DNA from: JAPUDQ01 sp049291395
GTDB taxonomy: Bacteria; Patescibacteriota; Saccharimonadia; Saccharimonadales; Saccharimonadaceae
Reading direction: 5' to 3'
NCBI GenBank assembly: GCA_049291395.1
Contig: JBATPJ010000020.1
Span: 1 to 14,939, forward strand
DNA: 14,939 nt
Position numbers and translations under genes: made by a program
Shown here: positions 6,508 to 13,344 of the stretch, in pieces
Layout of the letters: the number at the start of each line of letters is the position of its first letter
How positions within the stretch are numbered: the stretch's first letter is position 1
Notes under the pieces: generated by a model
Told to the model about the DNA's origin: nothing
Seen by the model: only the letters and a program-made list of their open reading frames with translations
The model's database searches: none

Positions 6508-7125
6508 ATGAACAGAGAATTTGGTGGCCCAACTCGTCTCGGCATCATCATTATCGGTGTCGTATTCTTCTTGATCGTTGCAGGACTCTTCTACTTCATC
6601 ACCGGTGGGCGATCGAGCCAGCCAGGGGTGAGCGCCGAAGACCTCAAGCGATCACAGGTGACCACGATTCACAGTGGCCGTAGCGTGCGCATGACCGTCT
6701 ATGGGCCGATCGTCGCGAACGAAGAACGGGAGTCATATGAGGTGACGGTGACGACGACAACACGCCGTTTCGCTGCCTACAAGGGGTACAACCAGTCGCA
6801 GATCGCCGCAAGTGACTACGATAACACCTACGAAGGCTACCAACAGTTTGTCTATGCACTGGCGCGGGCTGACTTCGACAAAGATCGTACCGTAACTGAT
6901 ACAGAGAAAGACGATCGTGGCGCCTGTGCGACAGGACGACGCTATGTCTATGAGCTTTTTGAAAACGGCGACCTCGTCCGCCGGGCCTGGACAACGACTT
7001 GCAACAAGACCAAAGGTGACTTTGGCGGTAGCAACAAACTAGCCGCAGCACTCTTCAACAAACAGATACCAGACTTTACGACAGCGATCAAAGTACTCGG
7101 GACATTTCGCACCGGTAATTACTAG
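6508..7125 (+). CDS. Membrane-anchored extracytoplasmic protein, 205 aa
   Basis: A short cytoplasmic N terminus (MNREFGGPTR) is followed by one membrane segment at about residues 11-32 and an exported domain of about 170 residues. The domain has a beta-rich start (TTIHSGRSVRMTVYGPIVANEE, VTVTTTTRR), a Tyr-rich middle and two cysteines, Cys140 (GACATG) and Cys165 (TTTCNK), well placed for a disulfide. I know no named family. ATG 6508 is chosen over upstream in-frame codons (from 6490) because those lie in the promoter. No Shine-Dalgarno sequence can precede the start on the predicted transcript. It is the last gene before the surface-protein locus. Confidence 0.75.
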   Translation: MNREFGGPTRLGIIIIGVVFFLIVAGLFYFITGGRSSQPGVSAEDLKRSQVTTIHSGRSVRMTVYGPIVANEERESYEVTVTTTTRRFAAYKGYNQSQIAASDYDNTYEGYQQFVYALARADFDKDRTVTDTEKDDRGACATGRRYVYELFENGDLVRRAWTTTCNKTKGDFGGSNKLAAALFNKQIPDFTTAIKVLGTFRTGNY

Positions 7126-7159
7126 AGGAGGGCGATTTCTGGGTATATCCTGGACCCCC

Positions 7160-7168
7160 TGTGGATAA
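7160..7168 (-). promoter_or_regulatory. Perfect DnaA-box-like 9-mer
   Basis: TGTGGATAA on the + strand is TTATCCACA on the - strand, an exact match to the E. coli DnaA box consensus. It lies 16 bases upstream of the -35 element of the major secreted protein gene. It is a single copy, so not an origin; it may be a DnaA-responsive regulatory site or chance. Confidence 0.3.
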
Positions 7169-7184
7169 CTTCCCAAGAATCCTA

Positions 7185-7214
7185 TTGACATAAGGGGTAT
7201 GAGTGAGAGATAAT
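7185..7214 (+). promoter_or_regulatory. Strong promoter of the major secreted protein
   Basis: TTGACA at 7185-7190, 18 bases, GATAAT at 7209-7214. Predicted start near 7221 leaves a leader of about 30 bases with an AAAAGGA ribosome site at 7237-7243, 7 bases from ATG 7251. Unlike neighbouring genes this one has a normal leader. Confidence 0.75.
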
Positions 7215-7250
7215 CAAGCCAAACCAACTTTAAAATAAAAAGGATAAAGA

Positions 7251-7877
7251 ATGAAACAACAACTCAAGGCACGTGCTGCAGTAGTGGCAAGTGTTGCTGC
7301 GGTTGTCGGTCTCGTCTTGGCACCGGTGGCTGCATCGGCGGCGACAGATACAGAGAATACGATTATCAACGCCGTATTGTCATCGTCTATCACTGTGACG
7401 ACGAGCGGTACAGTAACGCTCAACATCGTCCCGGTATCAGGTGGTGCTCAGACCACGGCAAGTGATACGGTGACGGTAACAACAAACCATGGAGCAGGCT
7501 ACAACCTCAGCCTCAAGGACGCCGACGCTGATACTAACCTCGTGAACGGCGCCAACAACATCCCGACGTCATCAAGTACGACATGGGGCTCACCAGCTAC
7601 ATTGTCGAACAATACATGGGGCTATGGTATCGCATCCGGTACTGCTAACTTGACAGCCGGCAGTAACTTTAGTGCCGCTTATAGTGCACTGACCGACCAG
7701 ACAACCGACGCACACCTGTTCTTGGGTGTGAAGACAACAGACCAGTTGCTCCGTACTACCTCTGCGGCAGCTGGAAGTGGTGAGGTAACGACAGTTTGGT
7801 ACTCAGCGAAAGCTGACACTACCAAGCCAACCGGTACATACACTGATACAGTGACCTATACTGCAGTGACGAACTAG
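7251..7877 (+). CDS. Secreted WxL-like (YxL) beta-rich surface protein
   Basis: A 208-aa exported protein. Residues 1-30 are a signal peptide (basic start, hydrophobic core, cleavage likely after VAASA). The mature part is almost all Ser/Thr/Gly/Asn/Val beta strand with no cysteine, no LPXTG and no C-terminal anchor. It resembles Firmicutes WxL domains in layout: a proximal GYNLSLK (83-89), where WxL proteins have GWxL, a TW segment at 111-112, and a final strand GTYTDTVTYTAV (195-206), where WxL proteins have WTL. Both motif tryptophans are Tyr. The same domain is the C-terminal part of the LamG protein encoded at 8915. A strong promoter, Shine-Dalgarno and terminator, with many C-ending codons, suggest a highly expressed one-gene transcript. 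By inference it is an abundant cell-wall protein held by the neighbouring WxLIP-like proteins. Confidence 0.85.
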   Translation: MKQQLKARAAVVASVAAVVGLVLAPVAASAATDTENTIINAVLSSSITVTTSGTVTLNIVPVSGGAQTTASDTVTVTTNHGAGYNLSLKDADADTNLVNGANNIPTSSSTTWGSPATLSNNTWGYGIASGTANLTAGSNFSAAYSALTDQTTDAHLFLGVKTTDQLLRTTSAAAGSGEVTTVWYSAKADTTKPTGTYTDTVTYTAVTN

Positions 7878-7895
7878 TCAATCGCTAGTAACGAT

Positions 7896-7927
7896 AGCAG
7901 GATCGCTTCTCAAAGAGCGATCCTGCT
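7896..7927 (+). terminator. Intrinsic terminator of the major secreted protein
   Basis: AGCAGGATCGCT (7896-7907) and AGCGATCCTGCT (7916-7927) form a perfect 12-bp stem with an 8-base loop, 18 bases after the stop codon. The tail TTCATTGT is U-rich but not a pure U run. It isolates the gene from the next promoter. Confidence 0.8.
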
Positions 7928-7980
7928 TCATTGTGATACTTGTTGTATAGCCCGCAACAGCAAAGTCGATGTAGGGCATG

Positions 7981-7986
7981 TATAAT
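7981..7986 (+). promoter_or_regulatory. -10 box of a leaderless gene (WxLIP-like 1)
   Basis: A perfect TATAAT ends 7 bases before ATG 7994. No convincing -35 element is found 16-18 bases upstream. The predicted +1 falls on or next to the start codon. Confidence 0.6.
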
Positions 7987-7993
7987 CAGTCAT

Positions 7994-8887
7994 ATGATAA
8001 AATTTTCTATCTCTCGAAGAATGATGGGTGTGATCGTGGCTGTGCTGGCGGTGACGAGTCTTGTCGTGCAATCAGTAGGGGTGCAGGCAATTCAAGGCGA
8101 AAGCATCGTCATGTCACCGACGTCGAAGCCGTATAAGCTCGATGCTGGTCAGGTAAGAAGCGATAATTTTACGATTATCAACGATGGCACATCGCACTAT
8201 ACATTCAAGGTCTACGCCGTACCGTACAGCATCAAAAATAGTCGGTATGAGGCTGACCTGGAGACGAAAGCGCCAAATGCTGATGCTTACCAGTGGGTCA
8301 AGTTTGAACAAAACCGCTATGAGCTGAATCCAGGCGAAAAGGTTATCGTGCCATATACGATCACGGTACCGAGTGACGCCGCGCCTGGTGGGCATTACGG
8401 TGTGATATTTGCTGAGACAGAGGTGGATCCAAATCAAACCGCGCAGATTGGCCGTCAAAAACGGGTCGGTACTATCATCTACGCAACGGTGGACGGGGAT
8501 TATATCCAGGCCGGACGCGAAGTTGAGACTATCGTCGATGCCGTCCAGATCGGGTATCCGCTTCGTGGCCGCATGACTGTTGAAAATACCGGCAACGCAG
8601 ACTTTGTCATGAAGAGTACGCTGCGGATCAACAATATCTTTGGTAACAACATGTACAACAAAACGACCGAATACGTGCTACTCCCGAAGACGACACGTGA
8701 CATCCCTCTCACTTGGGAAAATGGGCCGTGGCTGGGCTGGTACAATGTGCAGACCGAGAGTGAGATCCTTGGCAAGAAGGTCTCACATGACAAACTGGTC
8801 TTTATCGCGCCACTGTGGTTCTTGCTGGTCACAACTCTCGTACTACTCGCTATTTTTTACATGATCTATCGCCATTTTCGTCGCTAG
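7994..8887 (+). CDS. WxLIP-like membrane protein (DUF916/DUF3324-like), first copy
   Basis: A 297-aa protein with an N-terminal signal sequence (about 1-32). Residues 38-145 form a DUF916-like (WxL-interacting protein, peptidoglycan-binding) Ig-type domain with SPTSKPYKLDAGQ, ELNPGEKVIVPYTI and the family hallmark PGGHYGVIFAET (131-142). Residues about 160-265 are a second beta domain in the position of DUF3324. There is one membrane segment at about 271-292 and a basic tail YRHFRR. In Firmicutes such proteins bind peptidoglycan and WxL proteins and can contact host matrix. ATG 7994 is chosen because the TATAAT box is immediately upstream; the frame is open back to 7940, but that would start in the promoter. 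It lies between two WxL-like genes, which supports a shared surface complex. Confidence 0.85.
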   Translation: MIKFSISRRMMGVIVAVLAVTSLVVQSVGVQAIQGESIVMSPTSKPYKLDAGQVRSDNFTIINDGTSHYTFKVYAVPYSIKNSRYEADLETKAPNADAYQWVKFEQNRYELNPGEKVIVPYTITVPSDAAPGGHYGVIFAETEVDPNQTAQIGRQKRVGTIIYATVDGDYIQAGREVETIVDAVQIGYPLRGRMTVENTGNADFVMKSTLRINNIFGNNMYNKTTEYVLLPKTTRDIPLTWENGPWLGWYNVQTESEILGKKVSHDKLVFIAPLWFLLVTTLVLLAIFYMIYRHFRR

Positions 8888-8895
8888 GCCGTCTC

Positions 8896-8904
8896 TGCTA
8901 TAAT
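8896..8904 (+). promoter_or_regulatory. Extended -10 promoter of the LamG gene
   Basis: TGCTATAAT, a perfect extended -10, sits between the stop at 8887 and ATG 8915 and ends 10 bases before the ATG. The -35 region is weak and lies inside the preceding coding sequence, as expected for an extended -10 promoter. The leader would be at most about 4 bases. Confidence 0.65.
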
Positions 8905-8914
8905 CGTTAGCAAT

Positions 8915-10297
8915 ATGAGGAGTCGATTTCAGATAGGGGTATTACTTGCGGTTTTCCTCGTCATCGCTGTTGGGTTGTTGACGACGGCGAGCGCTGAGCG
9001 GTTTACCGGTGGTAGCTACATCATCGATGCTGGCGTCGTCGGCAATAGTTTTGGTGGCGATACGACGGGCGGTAGCTACAAACTGACTAGCTCAGGTGGT
9101 GAGAGCATCATCGGTGAGGGGTCGGGAGGCAGCTACAAGCTCAATAGCGGTTATGTTGCGCAGCTACAAAATAGTTTGCAGTTGACGGTGCAGCCAGGTG
9201 GACTCGTCGGGTATTATCCACTCGAGGAAAACTCAGGCACATTTACGCGTGATCTCAGTATCTATGGTCATAACGGTACGCTGCAGAGCGGGGCGAGCTG
9301 GACGACCGGTAAGATTGGTAATGGCGTCAATACAAACAGCACGGCTGATGTACGCGTGCCCGATAGTACCGAGCTGAACTTTGGGCAGCATATGACCGTC
9401 TCGCTATGGGCAAATCAGGCGAGTTTGACAGCTGACAAAGCATTGATTGGTCAGTGGAATTTTGCGACAGATGGTTCATGGGTATTACAGACAGGCAGTA
9501 CCAATACAACGCTACGGGTCTTTGTCGCGGCCAGTGCTGGGGATACCGGTGGGAATTGTGTCGACACCGATAGCGCATGGACGGCAAGCGCGTGGCATCA
9601 TGTCGTGCTCGCCTATGACGGTACGCAGGCTGCATCGATCGATCGGGCAAAGGTGTATATCGATGGTGTTGCACGGACAATGACAGCCTGTGGCGGGACA
9701 ATAGCAACAAGCTTGCTCAACAGCTCGGATTATCTGTCTATCGGTGATTTTCATGGGCTTAGTCGACAATTTAACGGTAGCCTGGACGAAGTGAAGCTCT
9801 TTAACCGTACTCTTACAGCAAATGAGATCAAGGCTGAGTACGATGCTGGTGTCGCTGGTAATACGGCAGGACTCGGCTTTGCCACTGACATCATCCCAGG
9901 ATTCTCACAGACGAGCAATTATGACGCGGCAGTTCTGACTGATGCGAACAAGGGATATACGCTCGCCGTTAGCCAAAACAATGATTTGACCAAAGGGGCA
10001 GACACGATTGCTGCTGTCTCTGGCTCGATCGCCAGTCCGGTGACGTGGGTAGAGGGGACGACGAAAGGACTGGGCTTTACGCTCTATGGTACCAATGCGA
10101 CCAGTATCGATGGCAAATGGAGCTCGGGTAATGCCTACGCGGCGTTTCCGGGTACGAGTACTAGTATCTATACGAGGACAGGAGCTCAAAGCAGCAAAGA
10201 TATCCTCAACATGCGTCTCAGACTCGATGTCACGATGACAAACGTCTCCGGAGTCTACACCAATGTCATCACAACGATCGGGACTGTGACCCCATGA
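8915..10297 (+). CDS. Secreted LamG lectin-like protein with C-terminal YxL domain
   Basis: A 460-aa exported protein. Signal peptide 1-27 (cleavage after TASA). Residues 31-82 hold three GGSY repeats about 19-20 residues apart (32-35, 52-55, 71-74). Residues about 96-312 are a Laminin-G/concanavalin A-like jelly roll: GLVGYYPLEENSG, WTTGKIGNGV, MTVSLWANQ, AWHHVVLAYDGT, KVYIDGV and NGSLDEVKLFNRTLTANEI follow the family order, with Cys215 and Cys259 able to pair. Residues about 325-460 repeat the domain of the 7251 protein: GYTLAVSQNNDLTKGA, SPVTW, GLGF and a final GVYTNVITTIGTV strand. LamG domains usually bind glycans or proteins, so this is a good candidate ligand-binding component. There is no C-terminal anchor, so retention would depend on the YxL domain. 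The stop overlaps the next start (ATGA, 10294). Confidence 0.88.
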   Translation: MRSRFQIGVLLAVFLVIAVGLLTTASAERFTGGSYIIDAGVVGNSFGGDTTGGSYKLTSSGGESIIGEGSGGSYKLNSGYVAQLQNSLQLTVQPGGLVGYYPLEENSGTFTRDLSIYGHNGTLQSGASWTTGKIGNGVNTNSTADVRVPDSTELNFGQHMTVSLWANQASLTADKALIGQWNFATDGSWVLQTGSTNTTLRVFVAASAGDTGGNCVDTDSAWTASAWHHVVLAYDGTQAASIDRAKVYIDGVARTMTACGGTIATSLLNSSDYLSIGDFHGLSRQFNGSLDEVKLFNRTLTANEIKAEYDAGVAGNTAGLGFATDIIPGFSQTSNYDAAVLTDANKGYTLAVSQNNDLTKGADTIAAVSGSIASPVTWVEGTTKGLGFTLYGTNATSIDGKWSSGNAYAAFPGTSTSIYTRTGAQSSKDILNMRLRLDVTMTNVSGVYTNVITTIGTVTP

Positions 10298-11166
10298 AGC
10301 GAATCACTGCCGGACTGATACTGATGACGATGGTGGCAGGGCTGTATCTGCAGTCGGTGTCAGCGCAGTCACTCAAGATCGCACCACTGCTTTATGATGA
10401 TGCCGTGCTGGCCAAAGGTGAGATCAAAAAAGGCTATGTCGATATCTCGAACCCGAGCTCAGTCAAAAGTGTCGTGACGCTCCAGGTAAAGGCCTTTCGG
10501 CAGATCGATGACCAGGGCGGACTCGAATTTTATGCAGATGAGCGCGTTGCGGCAGGTATCAAGCTTGATCTTGACCGCGTGACGCTTGATCCACTCGGGG
10601 CGATGCGGGTGTATTTTGTACTTGATGGTACGAAGTTGCCGAGCGGTGATGTCTTTGCGGCTATCCTGGCCTCGACTATGCCGGATCAATCCGCTGCGGC
10701 TGCACAGTCAGTCAGTGTCGGGACGCTGCTCGTGATCCAAAACGGCACGCCATCGAGTCATGAGGCTGCTATCACGGCATTCTCCGCACCGTGGCTGCAA
10801 ATCAGTGATGGGCTCTCGGCATCGATGACGGTACACAACCCAGCTGATGCGAAGCAAGCGACAGGTTTCTTCCCGAGTATCCGTGTCTCGGCGCTACCGT
10901 ATAGCGCGACGACAGTGAAGGGGCCGCTGCTTTTTGCCAGCCGGACACGGGCAGTCGAGTATCGGCAAGTGGGGGATTATTTCGGTCCGATGTATCTACG
11001 TGCCATCACCGGATCGAGTACCAAGGGTCAGCTCATCTTTGCTGTCACGGGATATTGGCGATGGCTCGCACCGCTACTATTGATGATGATCGTCCCATTT
11101 TTCGTCCTGTATCGTCATCGTGTTCGTGGTGTCTTGAGAATTGTTCAAAAACGCCGCAAAAAGTGA
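10294..11166 (+). CDS. WxLIP-like membrane protein, second copy
   Basis: A 290-aa protein with a signal peptide (1-24, cleavage after VSA), a beta-rich DUF916-like domain (27-130: LKIAPLLYDDAVLAKGEIKKG, VDISNPSS, VTLDPLGAMRVYFVL, LPSGDVFAAILAST), a second beta domain (about 140-250), one membrane segment (about 255-274) and a strongly basic tail (YRHRVRGVLRIVQKRRKK). Its architecture equals that of the 7994 protein but sequence similarity by eye is low, so the duplication is old. It overlaps the LamG gene by 4 bases (ATGA), so the two are made together; by inference this protein is the dedicated anchor of the LamG protein, just as the 7994 protein may anchor the 7251 product. Confidence 0.82.
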   Translation: MKRITAGLILMTMVAGLYLQSVSAQSLKIAPLLYDDAVLAKGEIKKGYVDISNPSSVKSVVTLQVKAFRQIDDQGGLEFYADERVAAGIKLDLDRVTLDPLGAMRVYFVLDGTKLPSGDVFAAILASTMPDQSAAAAQSVSVGTLLVIQNGTPSSHEAAITAFSAPWLQISDGLSASMTVHNPADAKQATGFFPSIRVSALPYSATTVKGPLLFASRTRAVEYRQVGDYFGPMYLRAITGSSTKGQLIFAVTGYWRWLAPLLLMMIVPFFVLYRHRVRGVLRIVQKRRKK

Positions 11167-11199
11167 CCATTACCTCTAGTAACCAACAACCATAACCGC

Positions 11200-11205
11200 T
11201 ATAAT
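11200..11205 (+). promoter_or_regulatory. -10 box of the first adhesin gene
   Basis: GCTATAAT contains a perfect TATAAT at 11200-11205. The predicted start near 11212 gives a leader of about 39 bases before ATG 11251. No clear -35 element is seen. Confidence 0.55.
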
Positions 11206-11213
11206 GACAACTG

Positions 11214-11239
11214 ACCTGTGAGGTATGTCCTGATCAGGT
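11214..11239 (+). promoter_or_regulatory. Leader with palindrome and alternative hairpins before the adhesin
   Basis: CCTGATCAGG at 11229-11238 is a perfect 10-bp palindrome. In the RNA, ACCT (11214-11217) can pair with AGGT at 11221-11224 or, as ACCTG, with CAGGT at 11235-11239, which contains the only Shine-Dalgarno-like AGGT of the leader. It may be an operator or a ribosome-site masking structure; the stems are short. Confidence 0.35.
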
Positions 11240-11250
11240 AGAAAATATTT

Positions 11251-13344
11251 ATGCGAGGTATGACACTACACCACCGTATGCGAGCGAGGGCATTGCTCGT
11301 CATAACCACGGTTAGCGTAATGCTAGCCTGTTTTGCGTTTACCACCTCTCGTGTTTACGGTGCGACGACCGTCCCCGCCACCATCAACTTCCAAGGCCGT
11401 CTGCTCGACGCCACGGGTGCCCCGGTATCCGATGGTCTCTACAACATGAAATTCGCGCTCTATGACGCCGCTTCTGCTGGTACTCTGAAATGGTCAGAGA
11501 CCCGTGAGACAACCAGCCGTGTCCAAGTCACGGATGGTCTCTTTACCGCCAAACTTGGTGAAGGATCCAATACCTTTGGTGGTAGTCTCGCAACCGTTGT
11601 CCCGGCCAATGGTACCCTCTACTTTGATATAACCCAGGCCACTCCGGCGACGGCGACGTGCTCTACATCCTCTTGTGCCACCTGGGAATCACCGATGACC
11701 CCTCGTCATCAGCTGAGTACATCTGCCTATGCGTTTAACGCAGATACTATCGATGGCGTAGATGGCGCAGCGCTAGCGCAACTCAGTGCGAACAATACAT
11801 TTACTGGTGCAAACACTGTGAACGTTGCGAGCAGTAGCGCCCTAGCTATCGTCAACGGCGCAACAAATTTATTCAAGGCCGATACGTCAGGTTCGCAAGT
11901 CGTCATCGGACAGGCTGATGCAACAGCGGCGGTGCTCGTGCTTGATAGTAGCTCGGGTGCTGATCCCTCAAACGTCGCCGGCTCGATGTATTACAACTCG
12001 ACGTCGGGAAAATTCCGCTGCTACCAGGGCGGCTGGACTGACTGTATTACCGCAGCAGGTGGTGCAACATTGCAGAGTGCCTACGATGCCTCGGGTAGCC
12101 CAGCGACGATTACGACGACAGCGGCTAAAGGGGTGAAGATTGTGACCGGTGCAGCACCGACAGCAGATATCTTCAGCGTTGATACATCGGCTAACCCCGT
12201 CGTCACGAACAATATCAACGGTATCGATGTGAACTACGCCGGTGGGGCTGCTGCGGTTGAAGGTTCAGCGGTTCGTCTCGATGTCACACCTGGGACAACG
12301 ACCGGCGGAACATGGAGCGGACTACGGGTTGTCACTGACGCGACGGGTGCAGCGGCTGGTGTCAACGAATACGGGGTCAAACTCGAAGGGCCCGTAACGC
12401 CCGGTGCAGGCCAGGAGACGGGTATGTATATCGGTACTGGTTGGGATACCGGTCTTGATGTACAATCGGGCGGCTTAAACCTCGCAGCATATACTGCCGG
12501 TGGTGTGCCGAGTGACCCAGGCACGCCAGCAGCAGGCAACCTCAGGGTGTATGCCAAGACGGTTGCCGGTCGCGTCATGCTCAAGTGGCGTGCGCCATCC
12601 GGTGTGGACACTTCTTTGCAGCCAAGCCTTGCGTTCAACACGATCTGGCTGTGGACACCCGCGACGGGTAAGACAGCTACCGGTACTGGGTTTGGGAATA
12701 CTTGGCCAGCGGCAACGGGTACCGTAACGCATCCTACTGTTGCGAACACCAATCTTGGTACATCGGTGAAGACAATGCAGCTGACCAACGTCGCGACGAC
12801 AACAAACCAGATACTTGGCCTGACGTCATCGACGGCGACACTGGCAAACGTGTGGCGTGGCAATGCCAGTGGGCTTGGTGGATTTTTCATGCAGACACGC
12901 TTCAAGACGACTCTTGTACCGGCCGCGACGCATCGAATCTTCGTCGGACTATCATCGATGACGACGGGAGCATCCGCCGCGGACACGATCACTGGTGATA
13001 CCGCAGGATTGTCACATATTACCACCGACAACATCACGACAATGGCTTTTATGACCCGTAACAACGCGACGACGACGCGGGCCACCTTCACCGTGCCGAC
13101 GATCGCATCGGGCAATATCTATGACTTCACGATGTATGCACCACCGAATGGTTCATCGATCTACTACCGCCTGGTTGATCTTGCGACTGGCTCGGTGCTG
13201 GTTGACTCGAGCACGACTGCGACGCTGCCACGAAACACGATCTTTATGGGGCCGCAGGTACAGATGTCAAATGGTACAGCAAATATCACAGTAGGTACGA
13301 CCGCGATCGGGATCAACAAGATTTACCTGGAGACGGACAACTAG
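11251..13344 (+). CDS. Large secreted phage-tail-fibre-like adhesin, 697 aa
   Basis: An exported protein rich in Thr, Ala, Gly and Ser. The signal sequence is about residues 1-37 (cleavage after VYG). Residues 43-150 are a module INFQGRLLDATGAPVSDGLY ... VQVTDGLFTAKLGEG, common in bacterial surface proteins. RHQLSTSAYAFNADTIDGVDG (152-172) and GSMYYNSTSGKFRCYQGGW (244-262) are typical of phage tail fibres and their cellular relatives. The central region (180-440) is low-complexity beta, probably a fibrous shaft. Residues about 455-697 form a jelly-roll-like C-terminal head with FFMQTRFKTTL and RIFVGLSS, like receptor-binding tips of tail proteins. No membrane anchor is present. ATG 11260 is an alternative start. 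It shares its N-terminal module with the partial gene at 14647. Likely role: attachment fibre, by inference. Confidence 0.82.
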   Translation: MRGMTLHHRMRARALLVITTVSVMLACFAFTTSRVYGATTVPATINFQGRLLDATGAPVSDGLYNMKFALYDAASAGTLKWSETRETTSRVQVTDGLFTAKLGEGSNTFGGSLATVVPANGTLYFDITQATPATATCSTSSCATWESPMTPRHQLSTSAYAFNADTIDGVDGAALAQLSANNTFTGANTVNVASSSALAIVNGATNLFKADTSGSQVVIGQADATAAVLVLDSSSGADPSNVAGSMYYNSTSGKFRCYQGGWTDCITAAGGATLQSAYDASGSPATITTTAAKGVKIVTGAAPTADIFSVDTSANPVVTNNINGIDVNYAGGAAAVEGSAVRLDVTPGTTTGGTWSGLRVVTDATGAAAGVNEYGVKLEGPVTPGAGQETGMYIGTGWDTGLDVQSGGLNLAAYTAGGVPSDPGTPAAGNLRVYAKTVAGRVMLKWRAPSGVDTSLQPSLAFNTIWLWTPATGKTATGTGFGNTWPAATGTVTHPTVANTNLGTSVKTMQLTNVATTTNQILGLTSSTATLANVWRGNASGLGGFFMQTRFKTTLVPAATHRIFVGLSSMTTGASAADTITGDTAGLSHITTDNITTMAFMTRNNATTTRATFTVPTIASGNIYDFTMYAPPNGSSIYYRLVDLATGSVLVDSSTTATLPRNTIFMGPQVQMSNGTANITVGTTAIGINKIYLETDN

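Noticed and set aside
7160..7250. Replication origin at the DnaA box
   Set aside because: Only a single box is present, with no AT-rich unwinding region or dnaA/dnaN neighbours.
12234..13115. A 293-codon open frame on the minus strand
   Set aside because: It is antisense to the Thr/Ala-rich adhesin; the Val/Pro/Ala-rich product simply reflects reversed Thr and Gly codons, and it has no ribosome site.
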